Source: Alphaproteobacteria bacterium UBA6324 (GTDB lineage Bacteria; Pseudomonadota; Alphaproteobacteria; CAAGCB01; CAG-977). Taken from it: a stretch of DNA of 62,104 bases. A program made the position numbers and the translations under genes. Below the pieces are notes generated by a model, which saw only the letters and a list, made by a program, of their open reading frames with translations, was not told the origin of the DNA and searched no databases. The DNA lies in the NCBI GenBank assembly GCA_002439085.1, contig DJSW01000008.1, positions 1 to 62,104 on the forward strand, in the 5' to 3' direction. Below, piece by piece: positions 33,399 to 40,450 of the stretch. Positions within the stretch are counted from its first letter, which is position 1, and every line of letters begins with the position of its first letter.

Positions 33399-33656
33399 GA
33401 TTGGATTGTCGATTTTTGCACCATTCCGCGTTCGTTGACGGAAATTATGAAGCAGACAAAATACACGGCGCGCGTTTATTTTAAGAAGACGGTCTTGCAG
33501 CCGCTGATCGACCGCGGCGTCATCGCGCCCGTGTTTGCCGACAAACCGAATCATCCGAAACAAAAATACATCGCGGTCGGGCGCGGAAAAAGCTCTTGAC
33601 TTAAAGTCGTGTTTAACAGCTATCTTTGTTAAAAACGCAAACAAGGAGTGTTGATA

Positions 33657-34193
33657 ATGGCGAAAAAAGTTCTGGTTTTGGCGGGCAGTTTCCGCAAAAA
33701 AGGCAATTCCGACCTGTTGTGCGACGCGTTTATCGACGGGGCGCGGTCGGCCGGCCATTCGGCGGAAAAAATCTATGTCAACGACAAAAAAATCGGGTTT
33801 TGCCGCGGGTGCGGCGTTTGCAACGAAACGCACAAATGCGTTCAAAACGACGATATGCCCGAAATCATGAAAAAAATGATCCGGGCGGACGTGATCGTCA
33901 TGGCGACGCCGGTGTATTTTTACGCCATGAACGGACAGATGAAAACTCTGATCGACCGCTGCGTCCCCCGTTACACCGAAATGACGGGCAAGGATTTTTA
34001 TTTCATCGTCGCCGCCGCCGACGAAGACCACGCCGCGATGGAAAAGACTTTGGCCGGATTCCGCGGTTTTCTGGAATGTTTGGACGATTCACATGAAAAA
34101 GGCGTGATTTACGGCACGGGCGCGTGGAAAATCGGCGATATCAAGGGCAAACCAGCCCTGGCGGACGCTTTCAACGCCGGAAAAAGCATCTGA
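33657..34193 (+). CDS. Flavodoxin-fold NADPH-dependent FMN reductase family protein
   Basis: A 178-residue protein starting at ATG 33657 behind AAGGAG. The flavin phosphate loop is VLVLAGSFRKKGNSDLLCDAF, the family G-S-x-R-x-x-G-N-S/T pattern. The cysteine cluster GFCRGCGVCNETHKC is that of iron-sulphur flavoproteins and related flavodoxin-like reductases, and VIVMATPVYFYAMNGQMKTLIDR is the second FMN-binding element. Likely an oxidoreductase for quinones or metals under low oxygen; the exact substrate cannot be told. Upstream TTGACT at 33596 is a possible -35 element with a weak -10. Confidence 0.9.
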   Translation: MAKKVLVLAGSFRKKGNSDLLCDAFIDGARSAGHSAEKIYVNDKKIGFCRGCGVCNETHKCVQNDDMPEIMKKMIRADVIVMATPVYFYAMNGQMKTLIDRCVPRYTEMTGKDFYFIVAAADEDHAAMEKTLAGFRGFLECLDDSHEKGVIYGTGAWKIGDIKGKPALADAFNAGKSI

Positions 34194-34270
34194 CGAATCG
34201 AAAAGGCGCTTCTTTTTTTGTTATTTTTCAAACAATTAAAGAAACGCCAATTCAAACATTTCCATTTAAC

Positions 34271-34299
34271 TTGCAAAAACGGCAAAAATGTGAGATATT
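34271..34299 (+). promoter_or_regulatory. Promoter of tRNA-like copy 1
   Basis: TTGCAA (34271-34276), 17 bases, GATATT (34294-34299). Predicted start about 15 bases before the mature RNA. Confidence 0.55.
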
Positions 34300-34320
34300 A
34301 AAAGTATGGAGTGAGATTAT

Positions 34321-34392
34321 CTTCTGGTAGCTTAAGGTAAAGCAATTCTCTCTCAAAGAATAGATACGGCCACGAATCCGTCCAGAAGACCA
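34321..34392 (+). tRNA. tRNA-like RNA, anticodon CUC (copy 1), abnormal T arm
   Basis: A 72-nt cloverleaf: acceptor CTTCTGG/CCAGAAG (7 pairs), T8 A9, D stem GCTT/AAGC with loop AAGGTA (A14, G18 G19, A21 in place), A26, anticodon stem ATTCT/AGAAT with loop CTCTCAA (T33, anticodon CTC, A37), variable AGAT, then ACGG/CCGT closing an eight-base loop CCACGAAT, discriminator A and encoded CCA. The T arm has four pairs and lacks the T-T-C signature. CUC would read Glu GAG, but the D arm and the C1-G72 pair are not those of a normal tRNA-Glu. A leader promoter and a terminator make it a single-gene transcript. It may be a divergent tRNA, a tRNA for a non-translational task, or a mimic. Confidence 0.5.
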
Positions 34393-34396
34393 ATTT

Positions 34397-34428
34397 AAAA
34401 GCCGGAGATTTTTTCTCCGGCTTTTTTT
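34397..34428 (+). terminator. Terminator of tRNA-like copy 1
   Basis: AAAAGCCGGAG pairs with CTCCGGCTTTT around a T6 loop, followed by T residues; it begins five bases after CCA. Confidence 0.85.
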
Positions 34429-34524
34429 GGTTTCAATCAAGCAACGCGGGATACGTCCGGTTTCATTTTCCGGCAATCAAACGTCGTTTTTTCAAATTCC
34501 GTCCCGTCCGCCGTCATTTTCATC

Positions 34525-34553
34525 TTGCAAAAACGGCAAAAATGTGAGATGTT
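34525..34553 (+). promoter_or_regulatory. Promoter of tRNA-like copy 2
   Basis: TTGCAA (34525-34530), 17 bases, GATGTT (34548-34553). The -10 is weaker than in copy 1. Confidence 0.5.
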
Positions 34554-34574
34554 GAAAGTATGGGGTGAGATTAT

Positions 34575-34646
34575 CTTCTGGTAGCTTAAGGTAAAGCAAT
34601 TCTCTCTCAAAGAATAGATACGGCTACGAATCCGTCCAGAAGACCA
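34575..34646 (+). tRNA. tRNA-like RNA, anticodon CUC (copy 2), abnormal T arm
   Basis: Identical to copy 1 except one T-loop base (CTACGAAT for CCACGAAT). All stems, the CUC anticodon and the encoded CCA are kept, so both copies appear to be under selection or recently duplicated. In this copy the loop can be read as an extra C followed by T54 A55 C56 G57 A58 A59 T60, closer to a standard T loop. The leader GTGAGATTAT contains TGAGA, which could pair with TCTCA of the anticodon loop before processing. Confidence 0.5.
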
Positions 34647-34650
34647 ATTT

Positions 34651-34681
34651 AAAAGCCGGAGATTTTTTCTCCGGCTTTTTT
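34651..34681 (+). terminator. Terminator of tRNA-like copy 2
   Basis: Same hairpin as in copy 1. It reads into the 3' end of the convergent gene at 34685 and may serve both directions. Confidence 0.8.
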
Positions 34682-34684
34682 GTT

Positions 34685-35467
34685 TCAATCAAACAACAGA
34701 CGGTACGTCATATCCGCCGCCGCCCGCTCATCGGCCGGACGGGCTTTCCACAGCTTGATTGTCAACGACGCGGGCGCGCCGGTCACTTCAAAATGATATC
34801 CCCGTTCATAGGGCGAATAGTTGTTGCATCCGCCCGCTTTGCCGCACGATCCGCCGCGGTGGTAAAATCCCGCCGTACCGATGACGCGCGTGGACAGGTT
34901 TGATCCGTCTTTAAACCGGACATTGGCGACCGACGACGCAAAAGCGTACCGATACCCCAAATCGCGCGCGTTCGCGTCGGCCAAAACGATGGTGCTGTAG
35001 TATCCGTTTTTCTTATAAAAGGACGTGATATCAATTCGCGCCGTTATGGTTTGCGTGCGCGCGTCGTAATCGACGCTGTACGGCGCCAGATAATCGACGG
35101 ACGAGCAATAACCGCCCCTGTGTTTGAAACCGAACGACGGAATAGTGGCGTAAAACAGCACTTCGGGGTTCAGAATGCCCAAGCTTTCGCGCGACGCGCC
35201 CGCGCCGATGTCGGGGGAATGTTCGACGCCGTTGCACGCGATTTCATACGCGCCGATCCACGGCGCGCCGTCGTCAATTTGAAAAACGGCGGGCGACGGC
35301 GTGTAATCCGCGTTGCCGAACACGATCGAACGGCGGACGGCGTCCGTCCTTTTTTGCAAAATCTCGTTCTTGCTCAATCCGGAAAAGGGCTGCATATCGC
35401 GCAAAAACACGGTGCGCGCCTCGGCCGGAAAAGTAGCCAGCATCAAAATGAAAAACAGTTTAAACAT
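34685..35467 (-). CDS. Secreted protein of unknown function
   Basis: A 260-residue exported protein with signal MFKLFFILMLATFPAEA. The mature part contains VFLRDMQPFSGLSKNEILQKR near its start, then YCSSVDYLAPYSVDYD, Gly/Tyr-rich strands and a cysteine-containing segment FYHRGGSCGKAGGCNNYSPYE, suggesting a small disulphide-bonded periplasmic or outer-membrane protein. The sequence repeats an H-R-G-G-x-C element twice (KHRGGYCSS and YHRGGSCGK). No family recognised. It converges on tRNA-like copy 2. Confidence 0.65.
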   Translation of the reverse strand: MFKLFFILMLATFPAEARTVFLRDMQPFSGLSKNEILQKRTDAVRRSIVFGNADYTPSPAVFQIDDGAPWIGAYEIACNGVEHSPDIGAGASRESLGILNPEVLFYATIPSFGFKHRGGYCSSVDYLAPYSVDYDARTQTITARIDITSFYKKNGYYSTIVLADANARDLGYRYAFASSVANVRFKDGSNLSTRVIGTAGFYHRGGSCGKAGGCNNYSPYERGYHFEVTGAPASLTIKLWKARPADERAAADMTYRLLFD

Positions 35468-35528
35468 AATCCCCCGCTTGCTTTTTTATTATTGTGGCCG
35501 CACCGCCGCTTTTCTGTCAAGAAAAAGC

Positions 35529-35556
35529 GAAAAGCCGACGTTTGCGCGTCGGCTTT
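35529..35556 (-). terminator. Rho-independent terminator after rubrerythrin
   Basis: On the minus strand AAAGCCGACGCGC-type stem (AGCCGACG/CGTCGGCT) with a GCGCAAA loop, followed by TTTTCGCTTTTTC; it lies 22 bases after the rubrerythrin stop. Confidence 0.75.
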
Positions 35557-35577
35557 CGTTTTCAATCATCGAAAAGA

Positions 35578-36111
35578 TCAATAATTTTCGGCGCGAACCT
35601 CGAAATAGCTTTGCGGGTGGGCGCAAACGGGGCAGATTTCCGGAGCTTTTTTGCCCATGACCAAATGACCGCAGTTGCGGCATTCCCACATGGTTTCGCC
35701 GGATTTTTCAAACACGGCCTGCATTTCGACGTTTTTCAGCAAAGCGCGATAACGTTCCTCGTGCGCTTTTTCGATCAAAGCGACGGCGCGGAACTGGGCG
35801 GCCAACTGGGTGAAGCCTTCTTCTTCGGCTTCTTTGGCGAATGTAGCGTACATATCCGTCCATTCGTAATTTTCGCCCGCGGCGGCGGCGGCCAGATTGT
35901 GCGCGGTGTCGCCCAATTCGCCCAAAGCCTTGAACCACAGTTTGGCGTGTTCCTTTTCGTTTTCGGCCGTTTTGGTGAACAGGGCGGAAATCTGTTCATA
36001 GCCTTCCTTTTTCGCGACGCTGGCGAAATAGGTGTATTTGTTGCGTGCCTGCGATTCGCCCGCGAAAGCGGTCATCAGGTTCTTTTCGGTTTTGCTGCCT
36101 TTCAATTCCAT
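35578..36111 (-). CDS. rbr: Rubrerythrin
   Basis: A non-haem diiron peroxidase that reduces hydrogen peroxide in anaerobes and microaerophiles. The 177 residues show the ferritin-like four-helix part with metal ligands in LMTAFAGESQARNKYTYFA and ENEKEHAKLWF, a second pair in FRAVALIEKAHEERYRALL, and a C-terminal rubredoxin-like domain with two Cys pairs (WECRNCGHLV, CPVCAHP). Length and order are classical. It is monocistronic, with a promoter at 36147-36174 and a terminator at 35529-35556. Its presence argues for low-oxygen life. Confidence 0.97.
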   Translation of the reverse strand: MELKGSKTEKNLMTAFAGESQARNKYTYFASVAKKEGYEQISALFTKTAENEKEHAKLWFKALGELGDTAHNLAAAAAGENYEWTDMYATFAKEAEEEGFTQLAAQFRAVALIEKAHEERYRALLKNVEMQAVFEKSGETMWECRNCGHLVMGKKAPEICPVCAHPQSYFEVRAENY

Positions 36112-36146
36112 ATTTTTTCTCCTGTTTAAAAAGGGGTTTTAGAACG

Positions 36147-36174
36147 ACTCTACACGCTTTGAAAAACAAATCAA
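36147..36174 (-). promoter_or_regulatory. Promoter of rubrerythrin
   Basis: On the minus strand TTGATT (36174-36169), 16 bases, TAGAGT (36152-36147). Confidence 0.45.
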
Positions 36175-36182
36175 GCAAAGGA

Positions 36183-36211
36183 TTGCGGACGCTATGCGAA
36201 AGAACTATACT
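36183..36211 (+). promoter_or_regulatory. Promoter of the C_GCAxxG_C_C protein gene
   Basis: TTGCGG (36183-36188), 17 bases, TATACT (36206-36211), 30 bases before the ATG at 36241. Confidence 0.55.
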
Positions 36212-36240
36212 GACCGCGGATTTTCAAAGGAGATTTCGCC

Positions 36241-36663
36241 ATGACCGATCGTGTTCAAACCGCCGTCGCCCTGCGCAACGAAAAGGGATACAACTGCGCC
36301 CAAGCCGTTTTGGCCGCCTACGCCGACCTGTTCGGGCTGGACGAAGCGACCGCGTTGAAAATCGCCGAGGGATTCGGCACGGGCATGGGCGGCATGGGCG
36401 AAACGTGCGGCGCCGTCACGGCCGCGTATATGCTGATCGGATTGATGAACGCGACCGGATCGCCGGACAAGGCCGTGCGCGCGGACACATATAAAAAGGT
36501 GCGCGAATTCGCCGCCGCCTTTGCCGAACGGCACAAAACGACCGTTTGCCGCGAATTGAAAGGCGAAGACGGACGCCCCGCCGTGCCGTGTCCCGTGTGC
36601 ATTCAAACCGCGGCGGAATTGTTCGAGGAAATGTTGCGGCACAAAAATCAATCAAACGATTGA
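36241..36663 (+). CDS. C_GCAxxG_C_C family redox-type protein
   Basis: A 140-residue protein named by its conserved cysteine pattern: GYNCAQAVLAAYADLFGLDE, then GMGGMGETCGAVTAAYMLIG (the G-C-A/G-x-x-G-type centre), and C-terminal TVCRELKG and PCPVCIQTAAELFEE. Members are common in anaerobes and are thought to bind a metal or take part in redox or sulphur chemistry, but no reaction is established. It starts with a good AAAGGAGA site and stands alone, followed after about 55 bases by a regulator with its own promoter. Confidence 0.92.
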   Translation: MTDRVQTAVALRNEKGYNCAQAVLAAYADLFGLDEATALKIAEGFGTGMGGMGETCGAVTAAYMLIGLMNATGSPDKAVRADTYKKVREFAAAFAERHKTTVCRELKGEDGRPAVPCPVCIQTAAELFEEMLRHKNQSND

Positions 36664-36688
36664 CTTTTATCATTGCCGCCGTTATAGT
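36660..36688 (+). promoter_or_regulatory. Promoter of the cecR-type regulator gene
   Basis: TTGACT (36660-36665), 17 bases, TATAGT (36683-36688); nearly consensus. The TTGACT overlaps the end of the preceding gene. Confidence 0.7.
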
Positions 36689-36718
36689 CCTTTGCGTTAT
36701 CGACAAAAGGACGAAACG

Positions 36719-37366
36719 ATGAAAGATTCCAAAAGCAGGTTGTTTGAAACGGCGCGCCATTTGTTCGCGCTGAAAGGGTATCAGGCGACTTCGACACGCG
36801 ACATCGCCGACAAGGCGCGCGTCAACATTTCCGCCATCACTTATTATTTCGACAGCAAACTGGGGCTGTACCGCGCCGTTTTGTCGGACATCGCCCGCCG
36901 CGTCAAAAACGAGCTGAGCGACAAAACGACGATCGCGACGGATTTGATGAACAATCCGGAAACGACGCCGCAGCAGGCGCAGGATCTGCTGTTCGGATTG
37001 ATTTCGGATCTGTGCGTCCTGCTGTGTTCCCAACGCCTGCCCAGCGAGGATGTCGTCATTTTCCTGCACGAATATTCCGTCCCCGGCGAAGCGTTCGACA
37101 CCCTGTATCAGGAGCTGATCTGTCCGGTTTATGAAAATTGCGCCGATTTGATCGTCAAAGCGACCGGCGACAAAATCAACCGCGAAGACGCGATCCTCTA
37201 TACGTTCCAGCTGTTCGCGCAGATGTTCGTGTTCAAATCCCGCAAACAAACGATTTTGCAGCATTTGAACTGGACGGAATACGGCGAACGGGAGGTCGAA
37301 AAGATCATCACGATGATTTTGGAACACACCCGCGCCATTTTGGCTTTGTACAAAAATAAAGATTGA
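36719..37366 (+). CDS. TetR-family regulator (CecR/YbiH-like, DUF1956 C-terminal domain)
   Basis: A 215-residue repressor starting at ATG 36719 behind AAAAGGA. The N-terminal helix-turn-helix is FETARHLFALKGYQATSTRDIADKARVNISAITYYF-like (helices from residue 8 to 50; ITYYFDSKLGLYRAV is the end of the recognition region). The C-terminal part (LYQELICPVYENCADLIVKATG, FQLFAQMFVFKSRKQTILQHL) matches the CecR/DUF1956 ligand domain. Members control efflux or membrane transport genes. It is followed after 17 bases by a FadL-family porin gene, which is therefore the probable target and cotranscribed partner. Confidence 0.9.
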   Translation: MKDSKSRLFETARHLFALKGYQATSTRDIADKARVNISAITYYFDSKLGLYRAVLSDIARRVKNELSDKTTIATDLMNNPETTPQQAQDLLFGLISDLCVLLCSQRLPSEDVVIFLHEYSVPGEAFDTLYQELICPVYENCADLIVKATGDKINREDAILYTFQLFAQMFVFKSRKQTILQHLNWTEYGEREVEKIITMILEHTRAILALYKNKD

Positions 37367-37383
37367 GAGAGAAGAACACACCT

Positions 37384-38661
37384 ATGACTTTTTCCATTTC
37401 CAAAACAGCCCTGCCCCTGTGCGCTTTGGCCGCGGGCGTCATGTTTTCCGGCCGCGCGGACGCCGCGGGATTCCAGCTGACCGATTTTTCGATGACGGGG
37501 CTGGGTCGTTCCTACGCGGGCGCGGGCGTCGTCGGCGACGATTATTCCGCGATCGCCGCGAACCCCGCCGGCATGACGTTGAAAGGCACGGGCGGACAGG
37601 CCGGCGCCGCCGTCATCTGGCAGCACGGCACGGTCAAAGGATCGGCGGATAAAGTGGGCGCCCCCGGCAACAGAGCTTCCGGCAAGGACGACGTCAACAT
37701 TCCCGTCGCCGTCCCCAACCTGTTCGCGCAATATAAAATCAGCGACGATTTCCGTTTCGGCGTCGGCGTTTACGCGCCGTTCGGTTTGGCCACGGAATAT
37801 CAGGACGGATGGTTCGGTTCCGATCTGGCCGTCGATTCGGAATTGGAAGTCATTGATGTCGCCCCGTCGCTGGCCTATCGGCTGAACGACAACTGGAGTT
37901 TCGGCGCGTCCCTGATCGCCCGTTGGGGCAAGGTCAAAATGACCAACACGTCCTATGGCGCGGGATTCAGCGATTTTGAAATCGACGGCTGGGGCTATTA
38001 CGGCCGGTTCGGCGTGATGTACGAAGCCGACGAAAACACCCGCTTGGGATTGGTGTATCAGACGAAATCGACCGAAGTCGAACACACGCTGAAAGGGTCG
38101 CACGATATGTACGGAATGCCCAGCCCCGCTTCATTTATGAACGGCGAATGGGTCGGCGGCACGGTCACGCGCCTGCCCGAACATTGGCAGGTGTCCGGAT
38201 ACCGCAAAATCGGCAATTTCGGCTATTCCGCGTCGGTTCGCCGCACGCATTGGCAGAATTTCAACGAATTCACGCTGACCTCCACGTCGCCGCTGGGATA
38301 CCACACGTCGTACTATAAATGGAAAAACACGTGGACGGTCGCGCTGGGCGTCGATTGGTTCTATAATGACACATGGACGTGGCGCGCGGGCGTCGCCTAT
38401 GACGAATCGCCCGTTCCGAACGCCGAAGCGCGCACGGTGCGCATCCCCGACAACGACCGTTACTGGCTGTCGGCGGGCTTCACCTATAAAATCAACGAAA
38501 ACGTCAAAATGGATGTCGGCTACGCGCATTTGTACCTGCCGACCTACAAGGCCAGAAACGGCGCGAGCAAAAGCGTAACCGGTTACAAAACGCAGTTTGT
38601 TGATGCGAAATACGATGTCAACGCCGAAATTCTGGGCATCCAGTTCCAGTACGATTTCTAA
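37384..38661 (+). CDS. FadL/TodX/OMPP1-family outer-membrane hydrophobic-substrate channel
   Basis: A 425-residue outer-membrane protein; start ATG 37384 (MTFSISKTALP). The signal peptide ends near SGRADA, and the mature N-terminus AGFQLTDFSMTGLGRSYAGAGVVGDDYSAIAANPAGM is the FadL family hallmark (the N-terminal hatch and the N-P-A-G-M box). Further strands follow (FGVGVYAPFGLATEY, YRLNDNWSFGASL, GVDWFYNDTWTWRAGVAYDE) with a terminal Phe (QFQYDF). FadL proteins import long-chain fatty acids or other hydrophobic compounds. No fad genes are near; the neighbouring TetR-type gene is the likely regulator. Confidence 0.95.
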   Translation: MTFSISKTALPLCALAAGVMFSGRADAAGFQLTDFSMTGLGRSYAGAGVVGDDYSAIAANPAGMTLKGTGGQAGAAVIWQHGTVKGSADKVGAPGNRASGKDDVNIPVAVPNLFAQYKISDDFRFGVGVYAPFGLATEYQDGWFGSDLAVDSELEVIDVAPSLAYRLNDNWSFGASLIARWGKVKMTNTSYGAGFSDFEIDGWGYYGRFGVMYEADENTRLGLVYQTKSTEVEHTLKGSHDMYGMPSPASFMNGEWVGGTVTRLPEHWQVSGYRKIGNFGYSASVRRTHWQNFNEFTLTSTSPLGYHTSYYKWKNTWTVALGVDWFYNDTWTWRAGVAYDESPVPNAEARTVRIPDNDRYWLSAGFTYKINENVKMDVGYAHLYLPTYKARNGASKSVTGYKTQFVDAKYDVNAEILGIQFQYDF

Positions 38662-38675
38662 GACCCCTACCAACG

Positions 38676-38708
38676 AAAAAGCGGAGCGCAAACTCCGCTT
38701 TTTTTTAC
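38676..38708. terminator. Terminator between the FadL gene and mnmA (convergent)
   Basis: AAAAAGCGGAG pairs with CTCCGCTTTTT across CGCAAA, with extra T on one side and A on the other, so it can act in both directions. Confidence 0.8.
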
Positions 38709-38709
38709 G

Positions 38710-39780
38710 TCACCGTCGGATCAATCCGCCGCCGACCACCAGATCGCCGTCGTACAAAACGACGGACTGGCCGGGGGCGATGCCGCGCTGCGTGTTTTCA
38801 AATTCGACCGATATCGAATCCGTTCCGGTCGGCGCGACGGAAACGGGCGTCGGTTGTTGCGACGAACGGATTTTCGCCATCAGGGAAACGGGTTCGGTCA
38901 CGGGAACGCCCGCCGTCCAGTTCAGCGACGACGCCGTCAGCCCGTGGCAGACGTTTTGATCCTCGAACCCGACGATGACGTTGTTTTTTTCCTTGTCAAA
39001 CCCCAAAACGTACAGCGGTTTTTCCGCGCTGATCCCCAATCCTTTGCGCTGGCCGACGGTGTAGTTCCAAAAACCGTTGTGATGTCCCAGCACTTTGCCG
39101 TCGCGGGTCACAAAGTCGCCCCTCTTCGGTTCGGCCTGCAAAATGTCGTTGATGTCGCCGGTGTAAAAATCCTGACTGTCGGGTTTTTCGCTGACGGGCA
39201 ATCCGGCCTCGCGCGCGATTTGGCGGATTTCGGATTTCGTCTTGTCCCCCAGCGGCAGCATGACGCGCGCCAGCTGTTCCTGACCCAAACGGTAGAGAAA
39301 GTAGGATTGATCCTTTTTCGGATCGACGCCTTTGAGCAGGTTGTAAAATCCCGTCTTTTCATTCAAAACGACGCGCGCGTAATGCCCCGTCGCGAATTTG
39401 TCAAACTCTATCCCCTGTTGTTTCGCCGCGTCGGGCAAAGCCTGAAATTTGATTTTTGCGTTGCACCACACGCACGGGTTCGGCGTGCGCCCCGCCATGT
39501 ATTCGTGTTTGAAATTTTCCAGAACCGTTTGTTTGTAAACCGCCGTGCAATCGACGACGCGGTACGGGATGTCCAGAATTTCGCAAATTTTCCGCGCGGA
39601 TTCGATATCCTCCTCCTCGTGCGGGGAAAAACAGCCGTCTCCCCCCGTCATATGCGAAAAAGACCGCCCCTTTTCCCAAATGGACATGGTCGCCCCGATC
39701 ACTTCGTGACCGGCTTTTTTCATCAAATAGGCCGCGACCGAAGAATCGACGCCGCCGCTCAGCCCCACCAAAATTTTCAT
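38710..39780 (-). CDS. mnmA: tRNA-specific 2-thiouridylase MnmA
   Basis: Thiolates U34 of Lys, Glu and Gln tRNAs. The 356 residues show the PP-loop KILVGLSGGVDSSVAAYLM, the first catalytic cysteine in NPCVWCNAKIKF, GHYARV, QSYFLYRLGQEQL and the C-terminal PGQSVVLYDGDLVVGGG. The segment that carries the second cysteine in E. coli (S-x-G-I-C-F) reads DSQDFYTGDINDIL and has no cysteine there. Such variants exist in other phyla as far as I know, but the persulphide chemistry may differ. It is a single leftward gene. Confidence 0.94.
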   Translation of the reverse strand: MKILVGLSGGVDSSVAAYLMKKAGHEVIGATMSIWEKGRSFSHMTGGDGCFSPHEEEDIESARKICEILDIPYRVVDCTAVYKQTVLENFKHEYMAGRTPNPCVWCNAKIKFQALPDAAKQQGIEFDKFATGHYARVVLNEKTGFYNLLKGVDPKKDQSYFLYRLGQEQLARVMLPLGDKTKSEIRQIAREAGLPVSEKPDSQDFYTGDINDILQAEPKRGDFVTRDGKVLGHHNGFWNYTVGQRKGLGISAEKPLYVLGFDKEKNNVIVGFEDQNVCHGLTASSLNWTAGVPVTEPVSLMAKIRSSQQPTPVSVAPTGTDSISVEFENTQRGIAPGQSVVLYDGDLVVGGGLIRR

Positions 39781-39850
39781 GACACCTCGCGATTAAAAAA
39801 ACGTGTTCGGGCGGATAATATTTCACGGCGCGCGCGCCGGTCAACACATT

Positions 39851-40450
39851 TCACCCCTGTCTTTTCACTTCCAGCACGCTGACGATCAGGCGGTAGGCCT
39901 GCGTCACGTCCTTGAATTTCTCTTCCGACGCTTTGTCGCCGCCGTTGGAATCGGGATGGTAGAGTTTCGCCAGCCGTTTATAGCTGCGCCGCACGTCCTT
40001 TAAATCCAGCGGAAAGCCGACCTCCAGCACTTTGGCCGCCGCGACCAGCGCCGGATCCATATGCGACGCCGACGCGTTGGCGCGCATGGACGCGGCCGGA
40101 TCGGCGGCATCCCCGAACGCCTCTTTTTTAATCCCCAGCGGGTCGGCGAACATCGTCGGGTCGATCCCCGCCCGTTCGCCCAGTTTCCACGTCGGCCGCT
40201 GCCAGCAGACGTCCTGTTTCAGCTCTTCTTCGATTTCCAAAGGGGACATCCCCTGATAAAAATCCCATTGCGCGTTGTATTCCTGAACGTGTTCCAGACA
40301 GAACCAATAGTAATCCGACAGGGTGCGGTCTTTGGGCGCGCGGAATTCGCCCGCCTTGTGACATCCCTCTTTGTCGCAAACGTGTTCGGGCGCAGCCGGC
40401 GGCCGTCCCGTCAAATCGTCAAAGGAAAACGCGTGTTTGCGGCGCATCAT
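39851..40450 (-). CDS. J-domain (DnaJ-like) protein
   Basis: A 199-residue protein whose J domain is at the C-terminus, not the start: LDLKDVRRSYKRLAKLYHPDSNGG with the H-P-D motif, then KFKDVTQAYRLI. J domains stimulate Hsp70 ATPase. The N-terminal part has Cys/His pairs (CDKEGCHKAGEF, FCLEHVQEY) that may bind zinc. This arrangement is conserved in alphaproteobacteria but its client is unknown. The start ATG 40450 overlaps the DUF2889 stop (ATGATG); an ATG one codon later is equally possible. Longer upstream frames overlap the previous gene and are ignored. Confidence 0.88.
   Translation of the reverse strand: MMRRKHAFSFDDLTGRPPAAPEHVCDKEGCHKAGEFRAPKDRTLSDYYWFCLEHVQEYNAQWDFYQGMSPLEIEEELKQDVCWQRPTWKLGERAGIDPTMFADPLGIKKEAFGDAADPAASMRANASASHMDPALVAAAKVLEVGFPLDLKDVRRSYKRLAKLYHPDSNGGDKASEEKFKDVTQAYRLIVSVLEVKRQG

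Larger units (their letters stand above)
33219..33599 (+). pseudogene. C-terminal winged-helix remnant of an AlbA_2/Fic-type DNA-binding protein
   Basis: An open frame of up to 126 residues. Its first codons overlap the preceding terminator and have no proper start, so it looks like a fragment. The useful part begins near 33297: three 21-base repeats coding DQAASES, DQATSES, DQVAGEN, then a winged-helix-like domain (IPRSLTEIMKQTKYTARVYF, KKTVLQPLIDRGVI) ending in DKPNHPKQKY. The D-Q-V linker and the final D-K-P-x-x-x-x-Q-K-Y are typical of the C-terminus of large AlbA_2/ATPase-type regulators and some Fic proteins. The main domain is missing. An ATG at about 33447 could make a short protein of about 50 residues. 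Confidence 0.45.
34270..34440 (+). repeat. Direct repeat unit 1: promoter, tRNA-like RNA and terminator
   Basis: About 170 bases almost identical to 34524-34693. Both units hold the same TTGCAA box, leader, 72-nt tRNA-like sequence and hairpin terminator, ending in TTTCAATCAA. Differences are few, for example GATATT/GATGTT in the -10 and CCACGAAT/CTACGAAT in the T loop. Confidence 0.9.
34524..34693 (+). repeat. Direct repeat unit 2: promoter, tRNA-like RNA and terminator
   Basis: Second copy of the unit at 34270-34440, offset by 254 bases in the same orientation. The roughly 85 bases between the units are unrelated to the unit and contain no convincing gene. Confidence 0.9.

Noticed and set aside
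34431..34520. Minus-strand frame between the two tRNA-like units, ending in KPDVSRVA
   Set aside because: It reads through the tRNA-like unit and has no start of its own. It may be the tail of a lost gene, but there is not enough to support a call.
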